Shown here in pieces: positions 33,853 to 44,956 of a stretch of DNA of 64,000 nt. Source of the DNA: Aquarana catesbeiana (taxonomy: Eukaryota > Chordata > Amphibia > Anura > Ranidae). Position numbers and translations under genes: made by a program. Position 1 is the first letter of the stretch, and every line of letters starts with the position of its first letter. The notes under the pieces are model-generated. The model was not told the DNA's origin and did not search any database. It saw only the letters and a list, made by a program, of their open reading frames with translations. The stretch covers positions 619,021,592-619,085,591 of the forward strand of contig NC_133328.1 of the NCBI RefSeq assembly GCF_042186555.1, in the 5' to 3' direction.

Positions 33853-34345
33853 AGTACTAACAACAACTTACAAAGCCATCCACAACTCTGCCCCCAGCTA
33901 CTTCACTAACCTAGTCTCAAAATACCAACCAAACCACTCTTTGGTCCTCCCAAGACCTCCTGCTCTCTAGCTCCCTTGTCACCTCCTCCCATGCTCGTCT
34001 CCAAGACTTCTCCTGAGCTTCTCCCATCCTTTGGAACTCCCTACCCCAATCTGTCTGACTGACCATCTCTTAATTTATCCATCTTTAGACGATCCCTGAA
34101 AACCCTTCTCTTTAAAGAAGCCTATCCTGCTTCTAATACACTGCGCTTTTACTTTCTCCATCAGCTCATCTCCCACAGTTATTACCTTTTGTATCACTTG
34201 ACCCTCCCTCCTAGATTGTAAAGCTCTAACAAGCTGGGCCCTCTAATTGCTCTTGTACCAAATTCTATTGTAACTGTACTGCCTGCCTTCATTTTGTAAA
34301 GCACTGCGCAAACTGTTGGCACTATATAAATCTTGTATAATAATG
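33853..34345 (+). mobile_element. L2-like LINE 3' end inserted in the minisatellite
   Basis: The first part translates to TYKAIHNSAPSYFTNLVSKY, a motif near the C-terminus of L2-type reverse transcriptases, with further homology in broken frames (LKTLLFKEAY near 34100). The end has GTTGGCACTATATAAATCTT and an ATAATAATG tail, typical of this clade. CCATCA is present at both junctions, consistent with insertion into a repeat unit, but that word also occurs in every unit. Confidence 0.75.
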
Positions 34346-34349
34346 ACCA

Positions 34350-35062
34350 TCACTGGTGTCATTGGGTGAAATAGTGACCCATTGTTGGTAACAGGGGAAG
34401 GAATAGTGCCCTATCATTGGTGTCAATGGGAAGAATAGGAGGACCCTGCAGTTAGTGTCAGTGAGAGGAAGTGTCCCACTGTTGGTATTAAGGGAAGAAA
34501 TCATGCCCCATCATTGGTGTCAGTGGGAGGAATAGTGCCCCATCATTGGTGTCAGTGGGGGGAATAGTGTCCCATCATTGGTGTCAGTAGGAGGCATAGT
34601 GTCCCATCATTGGTGTCAGTAGGAGGCATAGTGCCCCATCATTGGTGTCAGTGGGAGGCATAGTGCCCCATCATTGGTGTCAGTGGGAGGAATAGTGCCC
34701 CATCACTGGTGTCAGTGGGAGGAATAGTGCCCCATCATTGGTTTCAGTGGGGGGGAATAGTGCCCCATCATTGGTGTCAGTGGAAGGAATAGTGCCTCAT
34801 CACTGGTATTAGTGGAAGGAATAGTGCCCCATCGTTGGTGTCAGTGGGAGGAATAGTGCCCCATCATTGGTGTCAGTGGGAGGAATAGTGCCCCATCATT
34901 GGTGTCAGTGGGGGGAACAGTGCCCCATCATCGGTGTCAGTGGGAGAAATAGTGCCCCATCATCGGTGTCAGTGGGGGGAACAGTGCCCCATCATCGGTG
35001 TCAGTAGGGGGAATGGTGCCCCATCATCGGTGTCAGTGGGAGGAATAGTGCCCCATCATTGG
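34350..35062 (+). repeat. Minisatellite, 31-bp unit
   Basis: About 22 units of GTGCCCCATCATTGGTGTCA with GTGGGAGGAATA. The last units carry CATCATCGGTGTC variants clustered together, a sign of local copying. Confidence 0.9.
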
Positions 35063-35079
35063 GGATGGTGTATTCACTC

Positions 35080-35520
35080 ATTCACTTCTTTAAGTGATGT
35101 TCATTTTCCTTTTCTAGATTTTTTTTTTGTTACTCATCTTTCAAAGCGTTGCCTATAGAATATATAGGGTACTGAAGTTTGTCGTCATTTTTACAGGGGG
35201 CATGAAAATTTAGGGTTTGACATGTTGGGTATCCATTTACTCGGTGCAACCTCGGCTTTTATATATTTTACCAAAAAATGTGGTTATTTATTGCATGTGT
35301 GTGCCCTAAAAATTAACTTTAGCATATTTTTTTATACTGAAATTTTGCACTTCCTAGACCTTTGCGGTAATATTGTGTCTGCGTTCCGAAAATGTATAAA
35401 GTTTTGGGGGTTTGATATAATCTTAAGGCATAAATGATTTTTTTTTTAACATGTATGCAAAAAAATAAAATAAATAAAATATATGCAAAAACGGCTCTGG
35501 CAGCAAAAGGGTTTACAGGG
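35080..35520. mobile_element. Interior part of a TTAA-type element
   Basis: GACATGTTGGGTATCCATTT and ACTCGGTGCAACCTCGGCTT, followed by CTTTGCGGTAATATTGTGTC, are phrases I associate with abundant frog TTAA elements, although no second copy in the window proves it. Ends are missing. Confidence 0.35.
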
Positions 35521-36414
35521 GTTCTAATTGAAAAGAGGTATATAGGTATATGTGGCACTCACTCAACGAGCAATGACATCTGAATAAATTATTCCCTCAT
35601 ACTAACAGGGGTTCTAACCCTTCCCTAGATGATAATATATAAATATTAAATATGATACAGCAAACATATAAAAACTGGGAAGTCAGATGAAATCAACTTT
35701 TTCTAATGCCCCCAGGTAACCCCTCTATTGGAAAATCATTTCCCATCTGCAGGTACCTGTAGGAAGTCGCCAGCATTCCTGGCTCTATAGGCGTTAAAAG
35801 CCAAGGTAAACAGGTGGATGAAAATCCTCCTGGCGTACGCTGGCAGCGGAGGGTAGCACGAGGTCGTGTCCACAGTAACTCGGGCGACGCTGGCGTTGCC
35901 AGCGAAATAACTAAAACGCCATTCACTCGCGTCCCCTTTAGAACCCTCATTAAAAAATCGCAGAGCCTCCCACTTCCTGCAGAATTGATTTTAATTAAGT
36001 TGATTTACAGCTCCGACATGCAAGCATACCTTGGGGTGGGATTATGTGCAATATATTGGACAAGCTCCGCGCAGAGCCATCCAGCAGATTACAGCCGGGG
36101 GAAGACACTGCAAAAATCGTTGATTAAAAAAAAAAAAAAAATCTGCACAAGGCTTTCGGATGTGGAGGGGACACCGGATAATAGAACTAGTAAGAAATGA
36201 AATTAGCTTTATACTTGTACGCCGGCTACCCGGGGATCATTTAAGTCTCTTTACAAATGTTAAAGACGACAGCTGTACAAAAAAGCAGCGGGGGAGGCAA
36301 TAGCGGATATTTCACAAACTATGTGTAATGGGGAGGGCGGGGCTTACTGCTCACCGCAAAGTTTTCATTCGCTTTAATGTGATTTGAAGTTGCAGGGTAT
36401 AGAATTTCACAAAC
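35521..36414. other. Unrecognised sequence with a repeat-free island
   Basis: Around 35940-36240 the sequence is complex and includes GAATTGATTTTAATTAAGTT and GTGCAATATATTGGAC. It could be regulatory. A poly(A) run occurs at 36126-36140. No exon is supported. Confidence 0.25.
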
Positions 36415-37332
36415 CTTTCATCTAAATATATTGTATTCCTCAATAGCCAGGAGGATAGAAATCCACTTTGTGTGCAGCAAACTCAGGTATTACCTTGTAA
36501 AATTAGTATTGACATCAGTGGCAGCCAATCCTATGGGGCGCCGCCCCCCTAATCTTCATGCGCCCGGCCCCTAATCTCCATGCAGGGCACCGGACGCTTG
36601 GATTTCTATGGGGTTTTTTTTTTTTTTGGAAGCACATGATCAGAGCCTGAGGCTCTTATTGGCTTCAAAATGGGTGGACTCGGGGCACAGAGCACTGTGC
36701 CCCGAGCTCACCCACTTGTGTGACATTAGCAAATTCCTTTTCGCTATGGTCTTCCTGCTTCTCCTAAAGGGCAATCAGGAAGTGGGTCTTAAGAATCAGT
36801 GGAGAAGCCGCCCGAAGCCACCCAGGAAGTCGCCGAGGTGAAGCAGTGGGGAAGCTGCCCGCGACCTGCATGGGGTAAGTAGTGCGAGATGATCAACCCA
36901 TCGGGGGGAGGGGTGCTGGGAAATTTGTTTGCCCCCTCCCAAGCACCAGCCGCCACTGAGTGACATCATCACTGCGCTGTACATGGCCTTTGCAGAGAGC
37001 AGAGCAGTGGGAGGGGCCCAGACTCCACCCACTACAGGCTGCCTGCAGAAAATTACAGGAGGGGGCGGAGACAAGACCAGCCATCCTGCCCAAGGGGAGA
37101 GAGCAGAGCTGTGGGAGGCGCCCTGTATGCTCCACCCACTACAAGTGGGGGTGGAGACAAGACCAGCCATCCTGCACAAGGGGAGAGAGCAGTAGTGAGC
37201 AGTCTTTATTACAGGAAGGAAAAGTCTCACATTGGATCTGGAAGAAATACACAAAGCATGCCAACATTCAAGAAGAATACACATGATGGATGGATTTTGA
37301 CAAAATCTGCTTATCATGGAGTTCAGCTTTAA
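36415..37332. mobile_element. TTAA element of the 109-bp-repeat family, split by a hAT MITE
   Basis: ATCCACTTTGTGTGCAGCAA near the left and TCTGCTTATCATGGAGTTCA, then GCTTTAA at the right end match the copies at about 47.95 and 49.93 kb (left GCTGAACTCTGGGC, in reverse orientation the same as the right end here). It carries about two units of the GCTGTGGGAGG repeat (36995-37195). The right TTAA (37329-37332) is shared with the next element. Left boundary uncertain. Confidence 0.6.
36516..36958. mobile_element. hAT MITE, 443 bp, nested, with 7/8 target duplication
   Basis: Begins CAGTGGCAGCCAATCC and ends CACCAGCCGCCACTG. ATTGACAT (36508-36515) and AGTGACAT (36959-36966) flank it. The uninterrupted family copy near 50042 reads GTAGCAGTGACATCACTGTG, which supplies the empty site. 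The interior includes the hairpin GGGGCACAGAGCACTGTGCC. Confidence 0.85.
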
Positions 37333-38075
37333 CCACTTGCGGACCGACCGTGTGCAATGTACTGCGGACTGGCGGCCTGCACAGACTAAACGATGTTCCC
37401 CCATGTCGCTGCCTGCTTCCAGGCTTAGAGTGCCCCCCGCAGACACCTGCTGAGATTGCTCACAATGGGAGTCTGTCAGCAAGTCACAGCCAATGACTCA
37501 TGGCCGGGACCTGCCGATTGGCTGTGTCCAATCACAGTCCAGAGCTCTGTGTTGACAATCAACACAGGGCTCTGCACAGAGGGAATGATCGCTCGGTTTG
37601 CTTTGCAGGGAGAAGGAACAAACAGAAATTTAGCAAAAAGCAGCCCATATTACACATTGTTAGGCACACATTTAACTCCTTGTTCGCCCCTGATGTTAAC
37701 CCCTTCCCAGCCAGTGTCATTAGTACAGTGACAGTGTATAGTATTAGCACTGATCAATGTATTAGCGTCAATGGTGATGTCAGTTGAAATTAGTCAGTCA
37801 GTTCCCCCCAGCATTAGTTAGTGTCAGATTGGCCGCTGTACTATCTTTGTTCCACTATAAGTCACTGATCACTGCCGATACTAGTATAAAAAAATAAACA
37901 CATTAGTTTGTAGACGCTTTAACTTTTACACAAACCACTCAAAACACGCTTATTGGGATTTTTTTTTACCAAAAAAATGTAGCAGAATACATTTTGGTCA
38001 AAATTTATGAAGAAATTGTATATTTTTATTGGACAGGTTTTTTTTTTCCAAATTTTTGGTCTTTTTTAATTTAAT
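37329..38075 (+). mobile_element. TTAA element (CCACTT family), right end missing
   Basis: TTAA at 37329-37332 is followed by CCACTTGCGGACCGACC. The interior TTACCAAAAAAATGTAGCAG and TTTATGAAGAAATTGTATAT parallels that of the element at 1933-2356. It ends without a recognisable AGTGG-TTAA. Confidence 0.6.
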
Positions 38076-40259
38076 CTTATGGGAAGGTTGTCTGTCCTCA
38101 GTGCAGCCAAGCTTCCACCCGCTACTGTAGCAGTCACACAGACAGCGCAGGGTCGGTAGGTGGGTGAAGACTGATGGGGTTTTCAAGACACTAGTTCCAC
38201 ATCAGGACCACACACCTATGTTTGACAGCAGGCAGTGGGTGGAACCATAGACAGCCTGCTATTGGTTATAGAATCCATCCACTATCTACTGTCAATCACA
38301 AGGAGAGAGCGGACTGGACGGGGAATTAGTGCCTCAGCTTCTCCATTAGGCTCCACCCACTGCAAGCACCACTAGTTGCTAGGAGGCGGTCGGCTGTGAA
38401 GCCAACAGAATCCTTAACCAGTGCCAGGTGGGGAGAGCGTAGCATCTGCAAACATGCTGCTCTGCTACTCCTCGTACAGAGACAGGCACCCTGCCTGTCT
38501 CTGTGCTCACAGTTAGAGTTGATCCTAATTACCTCATCTACTGGTATCTTTGAATCTGGTTCACTAATAAAGCCACTTTGTAAAAAAAACAGCGCTATTA
38601 AAAACTATTGGACTGCTACGAATAAGTCCTATTGAGGTAAAACACTTTAGAGGGGTGGGTCTTTAAGGGAGGAAATTAACCTGAAGCTAGTCCTTGGATT
38701 TGTGGTACAGTATTGCACACAATAAGTGTTTGGCTCCATTTTTTTACACTTAGAGAGCTATTAAAAACTACCCAAAACTGCTGCATGTGTTGATAAACTA
38801 CCGAAACGGGCGGCAGGGGTTTTTGAGTTTGGCAAAGGCCATTTTAAATGGTCACTACCACAAAAGTGTTGTTGAGGATTCATTGTATTCCCAACTGTTA
38901 CAATCAACCCGATGGTAAAGTGGACGTATTGGCACATGGGCCCTTTCCAGATTTAGTCCAGAATCAATGGGAAGGAGCAACTCTTCTCCAACCAATACAA
39001 ATGAAATAGCCTCCCTAGTGGTGGACACCATGACCAAAATCAAATCATCTACCAACCACCATCTTGAGTTAGAGCACAATTATGTCCAATGCCAGTCATA
39101 GGGGCTTGGGGAGTCCATCATCAGGATCACATAGTACAGGGTTGCTGCTTGTTCCATCTGTATGAAATATCTTGGAGCTCAGAGCAGCATACAAGGTGCT
39201 ACTAGTAAACATTCTACTAACTGAACTACCTGTAACAGGTCAACCAGCAGGGGGCATTGATTGCATGAAAAGCATACAGTAGGGCAGGGGTGCCACATGT
39301 GGCCTGCAGAGCCCACTGATGTGGCCAGTGACCTCCTGCTCTAGGATGGCGGGTCAGCAAGCCTAGATCACGGTGCCTCCATTTGGAAGAAAAACCCTAC
39401 CCTTTTGTTCTGATGACAATTCCAAAATTCTGGATTACTTTCATTCCCAGTACCAGTGCTAACGAATAGGGAGGGGACAAAGACGGCAATACAAATCTGA
39501 AAGTGGTTCCAACTCATCGTTCTCGATCCAAAAAAGAAACTGAACAACAAGTAATCGAAGAGTTTTTTTGGTTTTTTTGGGAAGTACCAGCTTCCAGAAA
39601 GATTTCCACCTTTGCATTATTGAGACGCCATCAGGGAGGAAGCAGATGCAGGAATTTGCACGCCTGCTCGAATTTCAGATCTCATTAAAGCAAAGTGCGT
39701 GACCCGTTCACAACACAGGAAGGATTATATTTTCCTCCAAGATTATAATTCCCTTAGGAATTTAGGATCCTTATTTATTTTCAAGCACACTGATAAGACA
39801 CACTAATTTGAGGCAGAAATGTAATTAGCAGAAATATGCTACTTTTTCCAAAGTCATTGTTAAAGCAAAACTCTTATTGGAAAGGTCAACGATCCACTGG
39901 ATGGATTTTTAGCAAACTTTGTTGCAAGTTCATACCTGCATCTGGTTTTCCTGAAGAAGTCTGGGACTGTAAAGGTGTCAGTCAGGTTCAAGCGTTTGTT
40001 CACATCTAGGTGGTGCAAGTCTTCACTTCCTGTCTGCACCTAAATATTACTGCTCCATAGACTTTCATAGGTCTGTGTTCAAAGGCCAAAGATGATCCAA
40101 GGCAGTCCTGAAGAAGTCTATGAGACTGTACAGATATCAACCAGGTTCACGGTTAGTGCATACTGTACATAAAGGGTCCAAGATCGCCTATTGTTGATGT
40201 CCAATATTGTGTCTGACCATCTTATTAGTAGAGCTGAATCACTTTGATAGGGCTTCCTC
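38076..40259. other. Mostly unrecognised sequence
   Basis: At 39285-39310 GCAGGGGTGCCACATGTGGC looks like a single hAT-type end. Near 39740-39860 is a complex AT-rich stretch (CATGTAATTAGCAG-like cores) that may be regulatory. Near 38180-38400 repeated CACCCACTGC phrases suggest an old repeat. No exon is supported. Confidence 0.3.
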
Positions 40260-40430
40260 GATAAGTAGTAAGGGCACCACACCAATTAAGATGGGGTCCA
40301 GAATAGTTTAATAGTAAAAGATCAACTTATCAAGATAAGAAAGACAATATGTTTTGGGGGTTCACATTACCCCACTTCATCAGGTCCTCTATGGTATGTC
40401 CTTCAGCAATGTCCTTCAGCAAGTGTAGAT
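40260..40430. repeat. Possible interspersed repeat end
   Basis: TATGTTTTGGGGGTTCACAT and CCCCACTTCATCAGGTCC form a pattern that recurs loosely at 41550-41585 (GTAGACGTGTTTCACACACTTCAGATGC). I could not classify it. Confidence 0.3.
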
Positions 40431-40861
40431 ATCACATCCAATGCGAGAGTGAAGTCTCCAGTGTACTATCAGTGTCACCAGAATGGTGGATAGATGGCAA
40501 CCAGGTGCCCTCAATCTTTAAGCCCCTCCCACTTTTAATACAATTTGCATGGTGCGAGACTAGCCCCTTTCACAACTCCACCCCCATTTTCAGAAATTAT
40601 TATCTTCAAAAGTTCCCAGGTATAGCCACCACATCTAAGGAATGGTAAGCTGCACCATAAAAAAAAAAAAGTTTTTGATTTAGACACTTTAAATAGAGTT
40701 CATTTTCTCATTTGGTCCAGTTTCAGTGTTTCCTGGAAAGCCCTTTTCATGGTTTCTTAGCCCACTTTGTTGAACACTAGTCAACTCTTTAACAAACGCC
40801 CAGAACACTTACACAATCAGTACGCTGGCTGTTCGCAAAATCTGGACACAAGATTGTAGAC

Positions 40862-41370
40862 TTCAATGTTCCGAAGTCTTTACAAAGTCTCTTGGCTCCA
40901 GAACACAAACTGTGTTTACCAATCTTTGTGGCAAATGAAACTTCAGTTTCCTCCGTATGACACAAGCACCCTGGAGCCCCTCAACCTACCTGGATGAAAA
41001 CCCTGAGAAATACTCAACCCTTTTCACACCATGGTAGGGCCCAGCACTGACATACTCCAAATGCAAGTCTCTACGAAGCCTCTAGGCTCCAGGATCCAAA
41101 CTGTGTCTTACCAATCCTTCTGAAAACTAAAAATCCAGTTTCCTCTGTAGGACACAAGTGTCCTGGAGTCCTTCAACCTACCTGGATGAAACCCAGAGTG
41201 ACACTCAGCCCTTCTCTCACCATGTCAGGGCCCACCACTGACACACACCAAATGCAAGTCTCTACGAAGCCTCCAGGCCCCAAACTGTTTAACCAGTCTT
41301 TGTGGAAACTGAAAATCCAGTTTCCGCTGTATGATACAAGCACCCTGGAGCCCCTCAACCCACCTGAATT
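40862..41370. repeat. Three tandem copies of a unit of about 187 bp
   Basis: CTGGAGCCCCTCAACCTACC occurs at about 40971 and, slightly changed, at 41162 and 41345. CAAACTGTG, CCAGTTTCC and ACAAGCACC follow in the same order in each copy. Spacings are about 191 and 183 bp. The third copy is incomplete. Confidence 0.8.
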
Positions 41371-41609
41371 ATAACCCAGGTTGAATATCCAAACAAGAAG
41401 GCTCGCTGCTCCAGATGAGACAGGAAGCCTGATGATCAAACGGGTGCCGGCCCCGACTCGCCTCCGCATGCGATCGAAATAGAAGAAATGGCTGCACTCC
41501 GTAATCGATCAAAATTCTTTATTAGAACATCCCAAGTGCTAACAAAACAGAGAGCTTGGTAGACGTGTTTCACACACTTCAGATGCGCTTAACCCTTCCC
41601 AGAAATTAC

Positions 41610-41897
41610 AGGCTCCAGAATTACCATGGTACTTGTATAGCACCAACAATTTACATATTGTACATTCACATCGGCTCCTGCTCTCAAGGAGCTTACAGTC
41701 TAAGGTCCCTATTACATACACCCTAGGACAATATTGAAAGGAGTCTATTAACCTACCAACAGGAGCTTGGATTGTGGGATGAAACCCATACAAACACAGG
41801 GAGAACATGCAAACGCCATGCAGAGAGTATCCTGGTTTCAACTGAGGACCCCATTGCTGCAATGCTGGTTAGCAGAAGTGCTAACCACCAAGCCTTC
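41610..41897 (-). mobile_element. tRNA-derived SINE with a LINE-like tail
   Basis: On the minus strand it starts GGCTTGGTGGTTAGCACTTC, an A-box-like tRNA head, then a B-box-like CAGTTGAAACCAGG, a core with GTTTGCATGTTCTCCCTGTG, and a tail with GTAAGCTCCTTGAGAGCAGG and AATTGTTGGTGCTATACAAG. The tail resembles the L2-like LINE end at 34.2-34.35 kb (CAAACTGTTGGCACTATATA). This fits the known dependence of tRNA SINEs on a partner LINE. Confidence 0.75.
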
Positions 41898-42604
41898 ATG
41901 CTGCAGCATTGAAATGACACCTCTGTGACCCAGACTCAACAATAAATGTATCAGCCTACTCTATTTGTTCCTGGATATAAATACATTTTTCAGGGCTTCC
42001 TGTTATTCTGTCCATCCCCCTTTATATACACCTCTCATCAACTCCCACTTGGTACAAAAAAGGGAACCTTGTTTTCCCAACTTATATAAACACGACAAAA
42101 ATATATCCAGTCATTTTATGGGCTTTAGCAGCGCACGTGTGGAAGAAACAATGACACAATGCAGAACGACAAATTTTTCTTTGAAACGCACAACAATAGG
42201 ACACACTGCTCTTCATAACCTGCACAATTCATGTGCCATTCGCCGCTTTATTGTCTACCTGCAAAATCCGTACAGTGCGCTACCATTATCCATGGCTGGG
42301 AATGAGGAGATAAAATAGGGAACAAAACATTTTTTTAAACTTGCTAAATATGTCGCTTTTAATATGTCATCTGCTCCTTTATGGCGCTCTTGTCATTGAA
42401 CAATAGGCGCCGTCTGTCTTTATCTGCCAGGGTACATCAGGCCGTTATGTGTTGACATTTGAAAGGCGCTTTCGACGTAAGCAAAATCTGGTCCAAAAAA
42501 GGTGCTCGGCCCCTGTCCAGACCCTCGGCAGATATCAACTTCACTGCAAAAAATTAAAATAATATGATTGTGATAGCTGCAGAACATTACTTAAATGGGT
42601 ACGG
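41898..42604. other. Unrecognised sequence, no gene seen
   Basis: Around 42340-42470 is a complex repeat-free stretch. A 117-codon plus-strand frame at 41965-42318 shows no recognisable domain. No support for a gene. Confidence 0.3.
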
Positions 42605-42740
42605 CAGGGGTGGGCAATCTTGGTACTCCATCTGTAGGGAAACTACAAACCTCATCATGGCTATGACTGTCAGACTCTTGCAATGACTCATAAGACTTGG
42701 ATTTCCACAACAGCTAGCGTGCCAAGGTCACCTACCCCTG
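42605..42740. mobile_element. hAT MITE, 136 bp
   Basis: Begins CAGGGGTGGGCAATCTTGG and ends CCAAGGTCACCTACCCCTG, an inverted pair. The 8-mers outside are GGGTACGG and GGCTACAG (6 of 8 equal). The interior ACTACAAACCTCATCATGG recalls the MITEs at 10209-10519. Confidence 0.75.
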
Positions 42741-42965
42741 GGCTACAGAATCAAAGCTGCCTTGTTGCCAGTAACCTGGTATTCTGGGAACCCCAATTCC
42801 CCTCAATGTGCAGGTGTTCTCAACTCCACCCAGTGTGGGTTTTTTTTTTTGCGGTTTCAGACACAGAAGGAAATTTGAACTGTTAGAATATGGCAACACA
42901 ATGAGCCCCTGGACTATACTATCTCCTCATCTGCATGCCCCTGATCAACACATGTGTATGCAGTC

Positions 42966-43985
42966 TGCATAACCTACTGCTGACCTCTGCACCGTGCGTT
43001 GCCTACTGCCAACCTCCGCACCGTGCATTGCCTACTGCCAACCTCCGCACCGTGCGTTGCCTACTGCCAACCTCCGCACCGTGCGTTGCCTACTGCCGAC
43101 CTCTGCACCGTGCGTTGCCTACTGCCGACCTCCGCACCGTGCGTTGCCTACTGCCGACCTCCGCACCGTGCGTTGCCTACTGCTGACCTCCGCACCGTGC
43201 GTTGCCTACTGACGACCTCCGCACCGTGCGTTGCCTACTGACGACCTCCGCACCGTGCATGCCTACTGACGACCTCCGCACCGTGCGTTGCCTACTGACG
43301 ACCTCCGCACCGAGCGTTGCCTACTGACGACCTCTGCACCGTCCGCTGCCTACTGCCAACCTCTGCACCGTGCGTTGCCTACTGCCAACCTCTGCACCGT
43401 GCGTTGCCTACTGCCAACCTCTGCACCGTGCGTTGCCTACTGCCAACCTCTGCACCGTGCGTTGCCTACTGCCAACCTCTGCACCGTGCGTTGCCTACTG
43501 CCAACCTCTGCACCGTGCGTTGCCTACTGCCAACCTCTGCACCGTGCGCTGCCTACTGCTGACCTCTGCAATCTGCATTCCCTACTGCTGACTTCTGCAA
43601 TCTGCGTTCCCTACTGCTGACTTCTGCAATCTGCGTTCCCTACTGCTGACTTCTGCACCATGCGTTACCTACCGCTAACCTCTGCAATCTGCATTGCCTA
43701 CTACTGCACCGTGCATTGCCTACTGCTCACCTCTGCACCATGCGTTGCCTACTGCTGACCTCTGCAATCTGCGCTCCCTACTGCTGACTTCTGCAATCTG
43801 CATTCCCTACTGCTGACCTCTGCACCATGCGTTGCCTACCGCTGACCTCTGCAATCTGCATTGCCTACTACTGCACCGTGCATTGCCTACTGCTCACCTC
43901 TGCACCATGCGTTGCCTACTGCTGACCTCTGCAATCTGCGTTGCCTACTGCTGACCTCTGCAATCTGCGTTGCATGTTACTGACC
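42966..43985 (+). repeat. 29-bp minisatellite, about 35 units
   Basis: Unit core ACCTCTGCACCGTGCGTTGC with CTACTGCCA. Because 29 is not a multiple of three, every frame stays open through long stretches, producing repetitive translations such as RCLLPTSAPCVAYC that are not genes. The right part uses CAATCTGC units. A block of about 168 bp starting at 43658 is copied again at 43826. Confidence 0.95.
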
Positions 43986-44830
43986 TCAGCCTTATATACT
44001 ATTAACCCCTTTACTGTCCTAACCAAAATATATTCTGCTCTGACAGGCCAAACCCAGCTAGCCAGGGCAGAACTTAGCCCAACCAAGCCTAGCCAAGCAA
44101 AACTGTTAACTGAAGTAAATGTCAAGTTTCTCACTGAAGGGAAAGTCCAGCCTCTGTGACAATCATGGCTGCCTCCATTAGGTACGCTGGAGTGAGTGAG
44201 TGTAGCCACACAGGGATACCAGTTGAAAAACCAAAAAAATCGTGAAAACTTAAAACAAATGCAGCCATCACATCTAAGGACAGGTAAGCTGCAACATATT
44301 ATATTTTTGTTTTTGGGGTTAGAGAAACTTTATTTTTTTATTATGTCGGCTCAGAGTTTAGCTTTGAATGTCGTGGTCCTTTAAAAAAAAAAAAATACTC
44401 TAAAATTAATACCATTTAACCGCATCTCCAGGGGGTGAAAAGTCCTGATGCTGGCAGGCCCGGCGTTGCGTATGTGCTCAGCGTTCCTGCAGGGGAGACT
44501 TTTTATTTAGAAAAGTAATTGCTTGCCTTTGGCAGGAGTGTAGGGGGCCTGTTAGTCTAGTTCTGAAATGACTAAACACATCTGCCAATGCTTGTTACAA
44601 ATCAATGTTATGGAATTTTCAACGACTTGCAGGAGCAGATGGATGGGGGCTTTTCATTCACTTCTGAATTTTCCTAATGATGTTGGGAATAAAAAGGGGC
44701 GTTTTTATGATACCAATAAAAATGAACTTTATATGGTCGTGCCGAAAGGAAGATTGTTGTGTTTACAAGTAAATTATATGTCACATTTACCCCCAAATCT
44801 CTTTCGTCCCTATAGATCGGCATTTCTCAA
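43986..44830. other. Unrecognised sequence, no gene seen
   Basis: Contains poly(A)/T runs near 44332 and 44384. No repeat or exon supported. Confidence 0.3.
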
Positions 44831-44956
44831 CCTTTTTTGGGCACCCTTTAAAAAGTATGCAACATCTCGAGGCCCCCTGTCTACAATTTAAAATTTTACT
44901 TATTAATGGGAGACCTGAACCTGGGATGATGCACACAACCGCCTTGATGGAATTTT
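44824..44956. mobile_element. hAT-like left end (TTTCTCAACC type)
   Basis: CATTTCTCAACCTTTTTTGG and GGGCACCCTTTAAAAAGTAT resemble the left end at 63446 (TTTCTCAACCTTTTTACCCT). The minisatellite that follows is probably an expansion of this element's interior. The right end was not found. Confidence 0.5.

Larger units (their letters stand above)
33692..35062 (+). mobile_element. hAT-like element with minisatellite, right end missing
   Basis: Starts CAGGGGTCTCCAAACTTTCT, then CAGCAAAGGGCCAGTTTACG, matching in reverse the right end at 61359. A 31-bp repeat with core GTCAGTGGGAGGAATAGTGC fills 34350-35060. A LINE 3' end interrupts it at 33853-34345. The expected right end is not found before the next element at about 35080. 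Confidence 0.65.

Noticed and set aside
36796..37482. 228-codon minus-strand frame
   Set aside because: It runs across a hAT MITE, the GCTGTGGGAGG repeat and the start of another TTAA element, so it is a composite of repeats.
42935..43620. Cysteine-rich repetitive proteins (RCLLPTSAPCVAYC)
   Set aside because: They come from the 29-bp minisatellite, appear in all three frames, and have no start context or neighbours supporting a gene.
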